This document shows, piece after piece, positions 38,201-47,275 of a stretch of 64,000 bases of DNA; the first letter of the stretch is position 1, and the number at the start of each line of letters is the position of its first letter. The DNA is from Gadus chalcogrammus (lineage: Eukaryota; Chordata; Actinopteri; Gadiformes; Gadidae): the NCBI RefSeq assembly GCF_026213295.1, contig NC_079422.1, positions 27,343,835-27,407,834 of the forward strand, written 5' to 3'. The translations under genes and the position numbers were made by a program. The notes below the pieces were generated by a model. It had not been told where the DNA came from and did not search any database. It worked only from the letters and a program-made list of their open reading frames with translations.

Positions 38201-41200
38201 GGGACCGGGGCAGCGGGGGGAGAACGGGCTCTCCTCCGCCAGCTTGTGCCCTCAGGCGGTAAGGGCATGACAGGGCTCTCCTCGGCCAGCTTGTGCCCTC
38301 AGGCGGTAAGGGCATGACAGGGCTCTCCTCGGCCAGCTTGTGCCCTCAGGCGGTAAGGGCATGACAGGGCTCTCCTCGGCCAGCTGCTGGGCCCTCAGGC
38401 GGTAAGGGCATGACAGGGCTCTCCTCGGCCAGCTGCTGGGCCCTCAGGCGGTAAGGGCATGACACGGCTCTCCTCCGCCAGCTGCTGGGCCCTCAGGCGA
38501 TAAGGGCATGACACGGCTTCCTCCATCTTCTGCGTCAGCTTTTTAATGAATCGAAGTTTCTCGTTTCCCGACGGCGACAACCATAAACAAAAAGAAAAAA
38601 AAAAGAAATGTCTATGGCGACAACAACACGACCTCGTCTCCTTCTACTTCCGGCTCACGTCCCCCGGCCGCAAGATCTCGCGCATGTGCAGAACGCGAAA
38701 TCCGATGTGCGATACGATGCTGGTTTACATGCAGGTAGAAAGCCGACTATGAACGAGTTATCTAGGTGTTCTTACCCGATCTCGCTTGTCAGTTCATGTA
38801 CCGATATCTGTCCGAAGTTGATCAGGTAAAGGTGTTTACATGCATTTTAAACGTCCAGGGGCCTGTACTACGAAGCTGGATTAGAGGGTTAGCGAGGTAT
38901 GTTGAGCTCAAAGCCTGGGTTAGCTGGACCATGAAAGTCGATCTCTTTAAGCGTCGCTGTATCACCAGGGTGACTTATGTTCACAACCAAACCTGGTCGG
39001 GAGCAGGTTTTCAGCTTAGTCTACCCGGAGATCGGCTACTTATATCGGCGTGCGCAGCTTCCTAGCCCCTCCTCCGACAATGGAGTCACCATTTGTGGGT
39101 GTTCCCGTGGACCTCGGCGCACTTATCGTACAGGCGCCTCTCCGGAGACAGAGGGTTTTTTGGGACAGAACCGATCCCTTGGCATTGTCTGACGATATTC
39201 TTTATGAGAGATTTGCGTGCAACAATAAGTGTACTGTAGTATGTCTGTAGTGTGTCTGTGTTTCAAGTTCGAAGGTGGCCCAACGTTCCATGTATATTAA
39301 CCTTGGATAGTCAAGTGCCGTGTTGTCCATTATCCCTTATATAACCGCTATGTCAGTGACACAATTAGGCCTAATCATTTTTAATTGTACAACTTCATAT
39401 TATAGCTGTGACAATTGTTAAGAAAAATCACCTCCATAGTCGGAAAACCAAATCATAGGCTAGATTCACCTGAAATTATTCAAATGGATGCTTACAATTT
39501 ACCACATTGAATAATATTTTTATATATATTTTTGACTTGGCCCAATGTTCGTAGGAGCGTGCTGGCACCACATCTATGGGGGTAAAAGGCATGATGATAC
39601 ATGATGATACATGATATTTTTTAGACAATATGCAGAATCTCTCACTTACAAATTAACACGGTCGGCTATTTTTTGCCAGCACGCCACCCTAGCCATATTA
39701 TGGGCAACCGTGTTCCCCTTGGCTGTGATTTGAACTTTGAATTCCTCGTAGGAGTTCATAATAACACTGCTCGCCTTGGGAGAAACACACCGCTCTCGCT
39801 CGATTAATTTTGCGTAAGAGTGAGTCAAATGACGCGATATCGCCCCTTTTATGTGAACGCACATTGAACCTAAAGCGGAAAACCTGGTTCAACTAATTGA
39901 ATCTAAAGTGAGCGTTGTGGAACCATTTAACTCTGATTGCGAGTTGCGTCTCTGTCGAGCCAGGTTTTCCCAAGAAAGTCTGGGTATGTTCAGCGAGGTT
40001 CGTGGTATACCCCCCTGTTGAGTTCTTACTTGTTTATTTACCGGATAATGACTCAGCACGAAAACGCCCTGACAGATGCAACATGGATTGAGATCTAATC
40101 TAGGCGAGAAATCATAGCAACGCTCATAACAGGAAGAAACGCCTCTGACAAGATTTCCAAGAAAAGAACAGGGTGGTCCGTGAAAGCTTCAAGAGGGACC
40201 ATTAAACAGCAACGCAGGAGCTGGACACTGAAGAAGTCCTCCATAGACTGCCCCCAGGAGCTGGACACTGTGAAGAAGTCCTCGATAGATAGACTGCCCC
40301 CAGGAGCTGGACACTGTGAAGAAGTCTTCCATAGACTGCCCCCAGGAGCTGGACACTGTGAAGAAGTCCTCCATAGACTGCCCCCAGGAGCTGGACACTG
40401 TGAAGAAGTCCTCCATAGACTGCCCCCAGGAGCTGGACACTGTGAAGAAGTCCTCCATAGACTGCCCCCAGACAGAGGAAGCAGAAAAAGACCACTGTGG
40501 TAGGATAACTATGGAGGAAATAAGGAGAGCCAGCAAAAAACTGAATCTGGGCAGGGCACCAGGGAAGTATAACATACTGAACACAGTTAACAGATAGGAC
40601 TCAGGATAAATGTTGGGAAGACCAAGGCCATGATGCTCAACACCAAAACCCACCAACTATCGTGATCGAGGAGCAACCCGTGGAAGGCGTGGCCAAGTCG
40701 GTATACCTGGAGCAGCATCAGCACAGCTGGAGGAGCTGATGAAGATGTCGAGCTACGCATCAGCAAAGCAAGACATGCCTTTAGAGCACTCTGACCTGTA
40801 TGGCTCTCTTCCCAGCTCTCCAGAAATACACCAACATCAGAACCTTCAACACAAATGTAAAATCTGTCCTTCACTATGGGTGTGAAACCTGGAAAACCAC
40901 CAAACCAATCATCAAGTACAAGTGATTATTAACAACTGTCTACCTGCAGGTTTCAGCAAGTCAAATTTAAGACTTTTTAAGACCTTTTTAATACCACCTA
41001 AAACACACGATGTTGGGGGTTGGCAAAAGCGGGCCGACTTCAGGTAACGGACGTCTTCCAGCAAACTGTCCTTGTATATGCTGTTAGCAAGAAAGAAGCC
41101 TCTCTACATGTCCTTCCTGAAAAGCTCTCTGAGAAAAAAATAAATAAAAATAGTCCTGCCCCGACAAATTTAAGACCTTGAGTTACAGTATTTAAGACCA

Positions 41201-41820
41201 GCATATGACATTTGTAACGAATTTAAGACTTTTTAAGGCCTCAAATTTAAAACGTGAATTTAAGACTTTTTAAGATTTTTTTAAGGATGCGCGGACACCC
41301 TGATACAAACTGAGGATTTGGCCTACAATATATCAAATGTAGACCTGCAGAGACGCATGAACCAGGAGCAAATCCACATTGAAATCAATCAAGAAAGTGC
41401 GGATGGATCGGTCATACACTTAGCAAGGATCCGAGGAATATAGCAAGACAAGCTCTGGACTATAATCTCCAAAGGCCAGAGGAAGTGATCCAACTGGAGG
41501 CGGTCCACGCTTGATGAACTGACCAAGACGAACCTCCTGGCCAGAAGCAAAGCCCATCGCCCTGAGGAGGGTGAGGCGGAGATCCACGGTGGATGCCCTG
41601 TGCTCCCAAAGGGGCCAGGGGGATTAAACAAGAAAGAAGATAGATCTGAAAAAATAGTTTACATTTAACTTTACTTAGCTTTTCCTTTTTATTCCTCAAA
41701 CACTAAGAGAGACAGACAGGCAGAGAAAGAGACTGACAGACAGCCAGAGAGACAGACAGAGAGGAAGACACAGACACACAGGCAGACAGGCAAACGGGCA
41801 GACAGACAGACAGACAGACA

Positions 41821-41889
<69 letters not shown>

Positions 41890-41915
41890 ACAGGCAGGCA
41901 GGCAGGCAGGCAGGC

Positions 41916-42005
<90 letters not shown>

Positions 42006-42035
42006 ACAGACAGACAGACAGACAGACAGGCAGGC

Positions 42036-42068
<33 letters not shown>

Positions 42069-42072
42069 CACG

Positions 42073-42171
<99 letters not shown>

Positions 42172-45100
42172 ACAGACAGACAGACAGACAGACAGACAGG
42201 CAGACAGACAGACAGGCAGGCAGACAGACAGACAGACAGACAGACTCACTGCAGCCTTGCTCTCGGCGGCCTGGGCTCTCCTCAGTCGGGCCTTGCAGGC
42301 GTCCAGATCCAGACGGCGGTTCTCCAGCAGACGGCGTTCTTTCTGCACCCAATCACAACCCAGACCTTAACCCAACCCATCACCGAGATCCAATCACAAC
42401 CCAGACCTTAACCCAACCCATCATGAGGTCCAATCACAACCCAGACCTTAACCCAACCCATCCAGGCACTCCTTAACTTTAATGTTAGGTTAATATCTAC
42501 TTTAAAGATATGTGGGTGTCACATAGAAGGTACAGAACAGAAGGTGAAACAAAAGAAATGTGGCAAATGGGTCTGTTGCTCACGGTGATGAGGCTCCAGT
42601 CGCCCTCCAGGAAGTCTCTCAGTGGGCCGATGAGAGCCACGGCTGAGACCTGGGAGAACTCCCGCTCCGCCCGGCCCAGACGCTGCTCACACGCGCCCAC
42701 CAGGAGCAGGCCCCGGCCTACACACATTCTTTAACCATTAATGTAGCTCAAAATATCACCAGACCTCTGCAGTAGCATGACGAAACACAGACTGTATAAC
42801 AGCTGGATGGGAGACTGCAGTCCGCCGGATGAACTGAAAGTACGTATAAAGGTCACACGGTTTATGTGTACAAAGTTCATTTTGATGATTCAGTTCTGGA
42901 GTCAGTATTTCTCATTCAGAGATGAAAAAATATGGAGAACTAAAAGGAAAAAAAAGGTTAGACAGCACCCTCTATGCATGAACGGCTGCACTACAAGCTA
43001 ATCACAGCTACACTACAAGATACAAAAGCGATGAGCTACTAACAGCTACACTACAAGCTACTTAAGGCTACGATATAAGCTAATTACACCTACGCTGCAA
43101 GCTAAAAGCCCCATCCGCTACGAGCTATGGCACAAGCTACATAAGCTACAAGCTACTAACAGCTACACCACAAGCTACTAAAAGCTACACTACAAGCTAA
43201 TCACAGATACACAACAAGCTTCTAACAGCTATGCTACATGCGCTATCGTCTACAAGCTAGTAACAGCTATGCTACAAGCTACTAAAAGCTACGCTACAAT
43301 CTATGCTACAAGCTACTAAAAGCTAAGCTACAAGCAACTAAGAGCTACCCTACAAGCTATTCTACAAGCTATTCTACAAGCTACTAAAAGCTACGCTACA
43401 AGCTACTAAGAGCTACGCTACAGTTTCCCCGCAGGGCTCACCGTAGGCCAGCTCTGGGCCCAGGGACCTGGCGGCGTCCTCCATGTGGCGGCCTAGCAGC
43501 TGGCCGCTGGCTGGCCTCTGCGGCGCCGTGCGGTCCAGCTTCTCATACAGGAACTCCTCCATCCGGACACCTGGAGAACCACAACAGAGGTGGGCAGGAG
43601 ACACAGGGGTGTGGCGCCATAACACACCGTTATATATAGATTAGTGCTGTCAAGCGATTCAAATATTTAATTAATGTCATAGTTAACTCACGATTAATCG
43701 CGAGCAATCGCGATTAATCGCAAATGTTTTTTCTATGCTAAAAATCCCTTGATTTCTTTATCAGATTATTTATTTATTTATATTTTAATGCTCTTATCAA
43801 CATGGAGAAGTGCATCGGCTTGCCTTGTGCAAATTTTTTTTTATGGATAAAAACATTGGCATATACTGATCAATTAAACGATGAACATACAAACATACTG
43901 CCTTGAACATAGCAGTCAGGCTACTGCTCCTTTGTTTTGAGCCAAAGAAAAAAAAAAATATATATATATATATCTGTAAAAAAAATGAAAGAAGTGCGTT
44001 AATCGCGCGATAAAAAAATTAACGGCGTTAAAATTGGTTTGCGTTAACGCCGTTAATAACGCGTTTAACTGACAGCACTAATATATATCTATATATATAT
44101 ATAGATATACAGTATATATGTGTATAGGGCTGGGTATCGTGGCCAATTTCCTAAATCGATTCGATTTCGATTCATAAGGTTCTGAATCGATTGATCACGA
44201 TTCAATTCAATCTGCTCTTAAATAATGAAAATGGCTCAACTGTGTTACAAAATACAAATGTACTTTATTTTTTCCTCTCCATCTTAAACAACAGGTTTTA
44301 AGTGCAAACTTGTAAATTGGACAGTTTAAACTTGAGCTGTAAACAAAACTGTCTCAAGCCTCAAAAGTGCAATTTTGAAATTAGAAAGGAATTGCAAGTG
44401 AAAGTGTACTTGAACTACAACATTCCATCACTGCAAATTGCATTAAGGCATTTATTAAAGTGCAAAAATAATAATAATGGTAGCAAAACAAAACAAAAAA
44501 AATTAATCTCGTGCCCTATGAATCGATATTGCAAGAACATATATGTATATATATTGTAATATATTCATGGGAATCAGTTTGTCTGGCCTGTGTACACACT
44601 GTCTGTCTGTGTAGAAAAGGGCATTATCAGAACATTACATGATTGATGGTCATAATTTTTGGCCTGTTAAGCCCTCATGGTGATTAAGGGCTATACAAAT
44701 AAAATTGAATGGAATTATGTTGGGTGTTGACATTACCAGAGCAGTGACATCATCAGAACATTGACATCGTCAGAACAGTGACATCGTCAGAGCAATGACA
44801 TCGTCAGAGCAGTGAGTGACATCGTCAGAGCAGTGACATCATCAGAGCAGTGACATCGTCAGAACAGTGACATCGTCCGAGCAGTGACATCATCAGAGAA
44901 GTGACATCATCAGAACACTGACATCATCAGAGCAGTGACATCGTCAGAGCAGTGACATCATCAGAGCAGTGACATCATCAGAACACTGACATCATCAGAG
45001 CAGTGACATCATCAGAGCAGTGACATCATCAGAACACTGACATCGTCAGAACAGTGACATCATCAGAGCAGTGACATCGTCAGAGCAGTGACATCATCAG

Positions 45101-47107
45101 AACACTGACATCATCAGAGCAGTACTCACCAGTGTAGTCCACTGAAGCGTGGAGATTAAAACACAAGTTAGATGAATCACTGAATAACGACAACTATGAT
45201 AGCATCGGATCACGTGGCAGTAGGTAAGACTGAAGCCTCATATTTAATACTTAAAGGGGTAGTTTGTAATTTTGGACACAGGGCCTGATTCCCAAAATAG
45301 CCTTGGTGTTCTTTATCATTGGAGACAGTTTTGAACACATGTCATTCAGTCCTTCTAGTTGCAGAGTTCGCTCGTGCTAGGCTAGCGCACGTTAACGGGC
45401 AATGCTAGCCTGCTAATAAAACAGTCTTACCAACTCCGCAGTACGCCCGAGGCAAATCAATTATAACGCCAGACTATAGATGTAAATGTCTGTGTTGATA
45501 GAATAATGTTAGAAATAAAACCAACCTTGCATTGCATGAATCATCGCATTTTGAGGGACTACTTTCTCAGCAGCAGCGGAATTTAACCTAGGTATCAGTC
45601 CGCCGCTGCCGTAGCCTACTACCAGGAGTATAACACTGCTGCTGAGACACAGCAAGTCCCCCAAAATGCAACGCAATGCAAGGTTGGTTTTATTGCTAAC
45701 ATTATTCCATCAACACAGACATTTACATCTATAGTCTGGCGTTATAGTAGATTTGCCTCGGGTGTACTGCGGAGTGGGTAAGACTGTTTTATTAGCAGGC
45801 TAGTATTGCCCGTTACCGTGCGCTAGCTTATCACAAGCAAACTCTGCAACTAGAAGGACTGAATGAAATGTGTCAAACTGTCGCCAATGATAAAGAACAC
45901 CAAGGCTAACTTGGGAATCTCGCCCTATGTCCAAAATTCCGAACTACCACTTTAAGAGCTGTGTGTAGTTTTTGGGCCGTTCTGTGAGTGGGTTTGGATG
46001 AGGAGGGCAGGCCATCCGTCAGCCATTAATGGAGGAATGTGCTGCCAGTCAAACTGAGGACTGCCCCCGGCTCCTAGTTTAGGCCAATCAGGGAGCCTCT
46101 TTCATGAAGGGTTCAGGGAGCAGACAGGATGTTTAGTTTCCAGATCCCTCTCTTTAGGGGCAGTCGGTGTTGGTATGACGTGTTATTATCCTTCACCATA
46201 TGTTATGTTCCATGTGTAATTATGGTAAATAGACTGCATTTATACAGCGCTTTTCTAACCAGTGGCCACTCAGTGCTTTACAATAAGGCCTCACATTCAC
46301 CGGGGGGTGTGTCAAGGGGGAGGGGGGGGGTCACTTGCTCAGGAAAATCTCAGCTAGGAGGAGCCAGGGATCGAACTAGTAACCTTCCGGTTACCAGTCA
46401 ACCCGCTCTACCTCCTGAACCATATGCCGCCCATGTTCCACAATAAGGTGGATAAGGTTCCTTCGTGCTGTTATGTGTTATTAGTCCAGTGACCGAGGGG
46501 AGGAAGGCTCCGTACCGGGATTGGGCCGCAGCAGCACTTCGGTCTGCCGGCAGATCCTCTCGGTCCAGAGCCGGGTGACGTCGGCGCGGCCCGCCAGCCG
46601 CTCGAGGTCCGCGTCCGGCTCGGTCCGCTCGGCCTGACCGAGCCGCTCCTCCGTGAACTGGACAGTTGGACCATAAAATAAGGGAGCAGTACTTTGAGAG
46701 AACAGATAACACACCAGACCCCAAACTCAACCTGGGTCTCATTATCTAGTTCTACTAAAACTACAACCATGGGACTGAGAACTACTGCAGTCAGAACATC
46801 AACTATTGACTCCATAGACATTATAAGATGCTCCTTTTTTATAAAACGACTTGTTGTGGTGTACAGTAAGCAAGGACAGCGCAGTCTAACATCCCATAAT
46901 ATATTAATATGATCCAGATGTGTTTCAAATCCCAGACAGATCGTGATTAGCTCCCTGCTAATGCTCAAGGAAAGGTTTTCGTTTTATAGCATTCGCAAAG
47001 GACTTCATTTGTCTAATCGAAACATATGAAGTCCTTATTCCTACCTGTACCGCCCGTGTGAAGAACACCCCGGCGCCAGAAGCCAGTTTCTTCATGTTGA
47101 AATCCAT
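26060..47107 (-). CDS. sh3glb2: Endophilin B2 (sh3glb2), complete, 11 exons
   Basis: Exons in order: 47045-47107, 46516-46657, 43442-43570, 42584-42717, 42250-42342, 36445-36507, 34459-34482, 33161-33250, 32956-33053, 26709-26856, 26060-26167. All borders are GT-AG, all phases agree, and the 1092 nt give 363 residues without a break. Residues 1-21 ([20 protein letters not shown]...) are the amphipathic helix H0, ~22-275 the BAR domain, then a short Gly/Pro linker (~279-300), and ~304-363 the SH3 domain ending [10 protein letters not shown]. The protein bends and senses membranes at endosomes, Golgi and mitochondria and binds proline-rich partners. The exons of 63 and 24 nt match the known alternatively spliced BAR inserts of endophilin B. 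The linker is shorter than in human SH3GLB2. The introns are unusually rich in tandem arrays. Confidence 0.95.
26176..26261. repeat. (CA)n microsatellite in the last sh3glb2 intron
   Basis: About 42 CA units, starting nine bases before the exon 11 acceptor. Confidence 0.95.
26275..26690. repeat. 26-bp minisatellite next to the exon 10 donor
   Basis: About 16 copies of units built from GGTCCTGGTCTACGGGGGG and TCCAGGTGGTCC. On the minus strand the unit GTAGACCAGGACC resembles the exon 10 end and donor GCAGACCAG|GTGAGGACC. Confidence 0.9.
26709..26856 (-). CDS. sh3glb2: sh3glb2 exon 10
   Basis: 148 nt, phase 2 to 0. A Gly/Ser/Pro-rich linker, then [20 protein letters not shown], the first half of the SH3 domain with the ALYDY-type motif. 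The acceptor (CCCACCAG) is chosen because an in-frame stop lies just upstream and the phase fits exon 9. Confidence 0.88.
26890..29925. repeat. 3-kb decamer satellite in a sh3glb2 intron
   Basis: About 300 copies of a 10-bp unit with variants GAGTAGTACT, GAGTAGTGCT, GAGTACTACT and GAGTTGTGCC. Because GTAGTAC and GTACTAC forms alternate, the array is rich in AGTACT-centred palindromes. Degenerate remains of it flank the transposons to the right (30520-30574 and 32463-32560), so it was once continuous to about 32.5 kb. Confidence 0.95.
29926..30528. mobile_element. Candidate non-autonomous DNA element inside the satellite
   Basis: Non-satellite sequence bounded by TAGTGATG on the left and CATCACTA on the right, with satellite units on both sides. 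I find no coding sequence. The bounding inverted words are short, so the class is uncertain. Confidence 0.35.
30575..32462. mobile_element. hAT-like DNA element inserted in the decamer satellite
   Basis: The ends are TAGGGGTGTAACGGTACA and its inverse TGTACCGTTACACCCCTA, and satellite remnants lie on both sides. There is no transposase frame, so it is non-autonomous. It contains a second element (31214-32193) and an internal duplicated segment (about 31432-31540 and 31977-32085, sharing GATCCGTT and the GAGCGCGAATGTTTTT region). Confidence 0.6.
31214..32193. mobile_element. Nested element with ~85-bp inverted repeats
   Basis: The left arm (TGTCATGCCAAATTTGTACC... to about 31290) is matched in reverse at about 32100-32193. 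The flanks GCAC (31210-31213) and GCAC (32194-32197) could be a 4-bp target duplication. Inside, from about 31555, lies the start of yet another repeat (GGGTGACCAGACGTCCTC) and A- and T-rich runs. Confidence 0.55.
32565..32955. repeat. 29-bp minisatellite at the exon 9 donor
   Basis: About 13 copies of a 29-bp unit containing GCTAGCTGCTTCTGTCC and TACCACGCTAGT. The exon 9 donor (GCTAGC|GTGGTAGGACAG on the minus strand) is the first copy. Confidence 0.93.
32956..33053 (-). CDS. sh3glb2: sh3glb2 exon 9
   Basis: 98 nt, phase 0 to 2, [20 protein letters not shown] to MEDLQKEL, end of the BAR domain. The donor GCTAGC|GTGGTA is inferred from phase and lies at the edge of a 29-bp minisatellite. Confidence 0.85.
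33059..33140. repeat. 20-bp minisatellite at the exon 9 acceptor
   Basis: Four copies of ACAGACAGGTGGTTGACCCA. On the minus strand the word TCAACCACCTG copies the exon start GTGAACCACCTG. Confidence 0.85.
33161..33250 (-). CDS. sh3glb2: sh3glb2 exon 8
   Basis: 90 nt, phase 0, [20 protein letters not shown] to GNISSTH, donor CAC|GTACGT. Confidence 0.95.
33470..34426. repeat. 22-bp minisatellite in sh3glb2 intron 7
   Basis: About 43 copies of CCTGTTGTAGTTCCCTCCCC (plus TC). It gives a long repetitive open frame on the minus strand that is not a gene. Confidence 0.95.
34459..34482 (-). CDS. sh3glb2: sh3glb2 exon 7, 24-nt microexon
   Basis: Eight codons, LWTQEVEK (human LWNDEVDK), phase 0 on both sides, between CCTCCAACAG and GTGAGTC. 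It is expected to be alternatively spliced as in other vertebrates. Confidence 0.9.
34535..34597. repeat. CCAACC/CCGACC hexamer tract, left part
   Basis: Short C/A-rich hexamer repeats matching the tract at 35167-35390. The two are separated by the insertion that follows. Confidence 0.8.
34598..35166 (-). mobile_element. Candidate solo LTR or other insertion splitting the hexamer tract
   Basis: A 569-bp block of unrelated sequence. On the minus strand it begins TGGAGCC, ends CACTTCA and contains TTAATAAATG, a poly(A)-like signal. TG...CA ends suggest a solo LTR, but no target duplication can be recognised in the repetitive flanks. Confidence 0.35.
35167..35390. repeat. CCAACC/CCTAACC hexamer tract, right part
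   Basis: Interspersed CCCTAACCCTAACC words resemble telomere repeats, but most units are CCCCAACC and CCCCGACC. Confidence 0.85.
35725..36444. repeat. 21/22-bp minisatellite at the exon 6 donor
   Basis: About 34 copies of CACCCTACCCTGAGTCAGAC. On the minus strand each unit holds CTCAGGGTAGGTGG or CTCAGGGTAGGGTGG, which mirrors the exon 6 junction CCTCAGGG|GTAGGTGG. Confidence 0.93.
36445..36507 (-). CDS. sh3glb2: sh3glb2 exon 6, 63-nt optional cassette
   Basis: 21 codons, [20 protein letters not shown] plus Gly, phase 0 on both sides. It corresponds to the 21-residue insert that distinguishes tissue-specific endophilin B isoforms. The donor GTAGGT is the first member of a long array of near-identical donor-like words. 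Confidence 0.92.
36545..37612. repeat. 56-bp minisatellite in sh3glb2 intron 5
   Basis: About 19 copies of a very homogeneous 56-bp unit containing CCGGACAGGGTGACCCGGGC and GGGTTAGGGTAGAGACC. Confidence 0.95.
37770..38215 (+). pseudogene. Non-LTR retrotransposon endonuclease fragment
   Basis: The plus-strand frame gives [20 protein letters not shown], then [28 protein letters not shown] and, after a stop, [15 protein letters not shown]. This is the APE-type endonuclease of fish non-LTR elements (QCYAP and GDLNA blocks). It has in-frame stops. Further pieces of the same element follow at 40500-40920 and 41330-41600. The clade is not assigned. Confidence 0.65.
38215..38520. repeat. 47-bp minisatellite
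   Basis: About six and a half copies of a 47-bp unit (GGGCTCTCCTCGGCCAGC... GGTAAGGGCATGACA). Confidence 0.92.
39080..39250 (+). pseudogene. Truncated Harbinger transposase (third element)
   Basis: From ATG 39080, [20 protein letters not shown] and then [20 protein letters not shown], a typical HARBI1-like transposase start. The frame then goes into non-coding sequence and stops at 39250. No DDE domain. Confidence 0.65.
39646..39864 (-). pseudogene. Truncated Myb/SANT-like accessory gene (third element)
   Basis: The minus-strand frame contains [18 protein letters not shown] and [11 protein letters not shown], which fits the first helices of Harbinger Myb-like proteins. A donor-like TT|GTAAGTG follows, so this is probably exon 1 only. 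Confidence 0.5.
40205..40480. repeat. 42-bp in-frame minisatellite
   Basis: About six copies of a 42-bp unit, a multiple of three, encoding [14 protein letters not shown] on the plus strand, within the non-LTR retrotransposon fragment. Confidence 0.9.
40500..41610 (+). pseudogene. Non-LTR retrotransposon RT and C-terminal fragments
   Basis: [20 protein letters not shown] (about 40508) is an RT block. At 40610-40900 come [31 protein letters not shown] and [15 protein letters not shown]. After an insertion of about 370 bp, a last piece (41385-41480) reads [19 protein letters not shown], the usual C-terminal motif of endonuclease-reverse transcriptases. Frames are broken throughout. Confidence 0.6.
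41700..42247. repeat. (GACA)n/(GGCA)n compound microsatellite at the exon 5 donor
   Basis: About 135 tetramers alternating between GACA and GGCA blocks. On the minus strand it starts inside the donor, GTGAGTCTGTCTGTC. Confidence 0.95.
42250..42342 (-). CDS. sh3glb2: sh3glb2 exon 5
   Basis: 93 nt, phase 0, [20 protein letters not shown] then [11 protein letters not shown], donor GCA|GTGAGT. The tetranucleotide array begins at the donor. Confidence 0.95.
42350..42470. repeat. ~34-bp tandem repeat at the exon 5 acceptor
   Basis: Three copies starting CCAATCACAACCCAGACC, beginning eight bases upstream of exon 5. Confidence 0.85.
42584..42717 (-). CDS. sh3glb2: sh3glb2 exon 4
   Basis: 134 nt, phase 1 to 0, containing [19 protein letters not shown] and [18 protein letters not shown] domain core. 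Confidence 0.95.
42995..43425. repeat. Degenerate AAGCTACTAA/AGCTACGCTAC repeat in sh3glb2 intron 3
   Basis: About 20 diverged copies of 18-24 bp, ending 16 bases from the exon 3 donor. Confidence 0.8.
43442..43570 (-). CDS. sh3glb2: sh3glb2 exon 3
   Basis: 129 nt, phase 1 to 1, [19 protein letters not shown] through LGPELAYG, between CTCCAG and GTGAGC. Confidence 0.95.
43642..44080. mobile_element. hAT-type MITE
   Basis: 439 bp with perfect 11-bp inverted ends TAGTGCTGTCA / TGACAGCACTA and subterminal ATTAATCGCG words, a known vertebrate hAT non-autonomous type. AT-rich flanks (ATATAGAT / ATATATAT) are compatible with an 8-bp target duplication. Confidence 0.75.
44122..44530. mobile_element. 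Second hAT-like repeat, right end unclear
   Basis: Starts TATAGGGCTGGGTATCGTGG followed by AATCGATTCGATTTCG palindromic words, a common teleost hAT terminus. The right end could be near AATCGATATTGCAAG (44521). Confidence 0.5.
44735..45125. repeat. 17-bp minisatellite GACATCATCAGAGCAGT
   Basis: About 23 copies, starting next to the candidate 12-nt microexon donor. Confidence 0.93.
45130..45141 (-). CDS. sh3glb2: Candidate 12-nt microexon of sh3glb2
   Basis: The minus strand reads TTTTAATCTCCACGCTTCAG, then TGGACTACACTG, then GTGAGTAC. Acceptor and donor are both strong, and 12 nt inserted between exons 2 and 3 keeps the phase (1 to 1) and would add four residues (V-D-Y-T). The main protein aligns well without it, so it would be an optional exon or a chance match. 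Confidence 0.3.
45255..45951. mobile_element. Foldback element with ~300-bp inverted arms and TTAA flanks
   Basis: The left arm AGGGGTAGTTTGTAATTTTG is matched by CAAAATTCCGAACTACCACT at the right, and the arms remain complementary for about 300 bp (for example CAGACTATAGATGTAAATGT near 45470, matched in reverse near 45720). TTAA at 45251-45254 and 45952-45955 is the likely target duplication, pointing to a piggyBac- or Kolobok-mobilised element. Confidence 0.75.
46208..46432. repeat. Interspersed repeat of a common teleost family
   Basis: CATTTATACAGCGCTTTTCT to GGATCGAACTAGTAACCTTC and CCGGTTACCAGTCAACCCGC form a sequence found in many fish genomes and usually ascribed to LINE/SINE-type repeats. 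It lies in sh3glb2 intron 2. Confidence 0.5.
46516..46657 (-). CDS. sh3glb2: sh3glb2 exon 2
   Basis: 142 nt, phase 0 to 1, [20 protein letters not shown] through [14 protein letters not shown] domain helix 1. Confidence 0.95.
47045..47107 (-). CDS. sh3glb2: sh3glb2 exon 1
   Basis: 21 codons, [20 protein letters not shown] then Gln, donor CAG|GTAGG. The start codon is fixed by the conserved H0 helix of endophilin B. Confidence 0.95.
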
Positions 47108-47151
47108 GCTGCGACTGGAAGTTTGTTTCTGCTGCGTCTGTTGATGCTGCA

Positions 47152-47275
47152 GACTGCAGTCTGACGGTGAGCCGCCAGGGGGCGCCGCGGACTGCAGTCT
47201 GACGGTGAGCCTCCAGGGGGCGCCGCGGTCAGGCTGCAGTCGGACGGTGAGCCGCCAGGCTACACCGCGGACGGC
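47152..47275. promoter_or_regulatory. Tandem CTCF-like motifs upstream of sh3glb2
   Basis: Three ~44-bp units upstream of the start codon. The first two contain CCGCCAGGGGGCGCC and CCTCCAGGGGGCGCC, which closely match the CTCF core. The third (GCCGCCAGGCTACACC) is degenerate. All are in the 5' UTR or promoter. Confidence 0.5.

Larger units (their letters stand above)
38859..40016 (+). mobile_element. Third PIF/Harbinger deletion derivative (different family)
   Basis: The left end GGGGCCTGTACTACGAAGC and right end (inverse of GGGGGTATACCACGAACCTC) are imperfect inverted repeats. It keeps the 5' part of the transposase on the plus strand (39080-39250) and the 5' part of a Myb-like accessory gene on the minus strand (39646-39864). 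The middle is AT-rich and non-coding. It lies in sh3glb2 intron 5. Confidence 0.65.

Noticed and set aside
41689..42352. Cys-rich 218-residue frames on the minus strand
   Set aside because: Translations of the GACA/GGCA array joined to sh3glb2 exon 5. The splice donor lies before the array.
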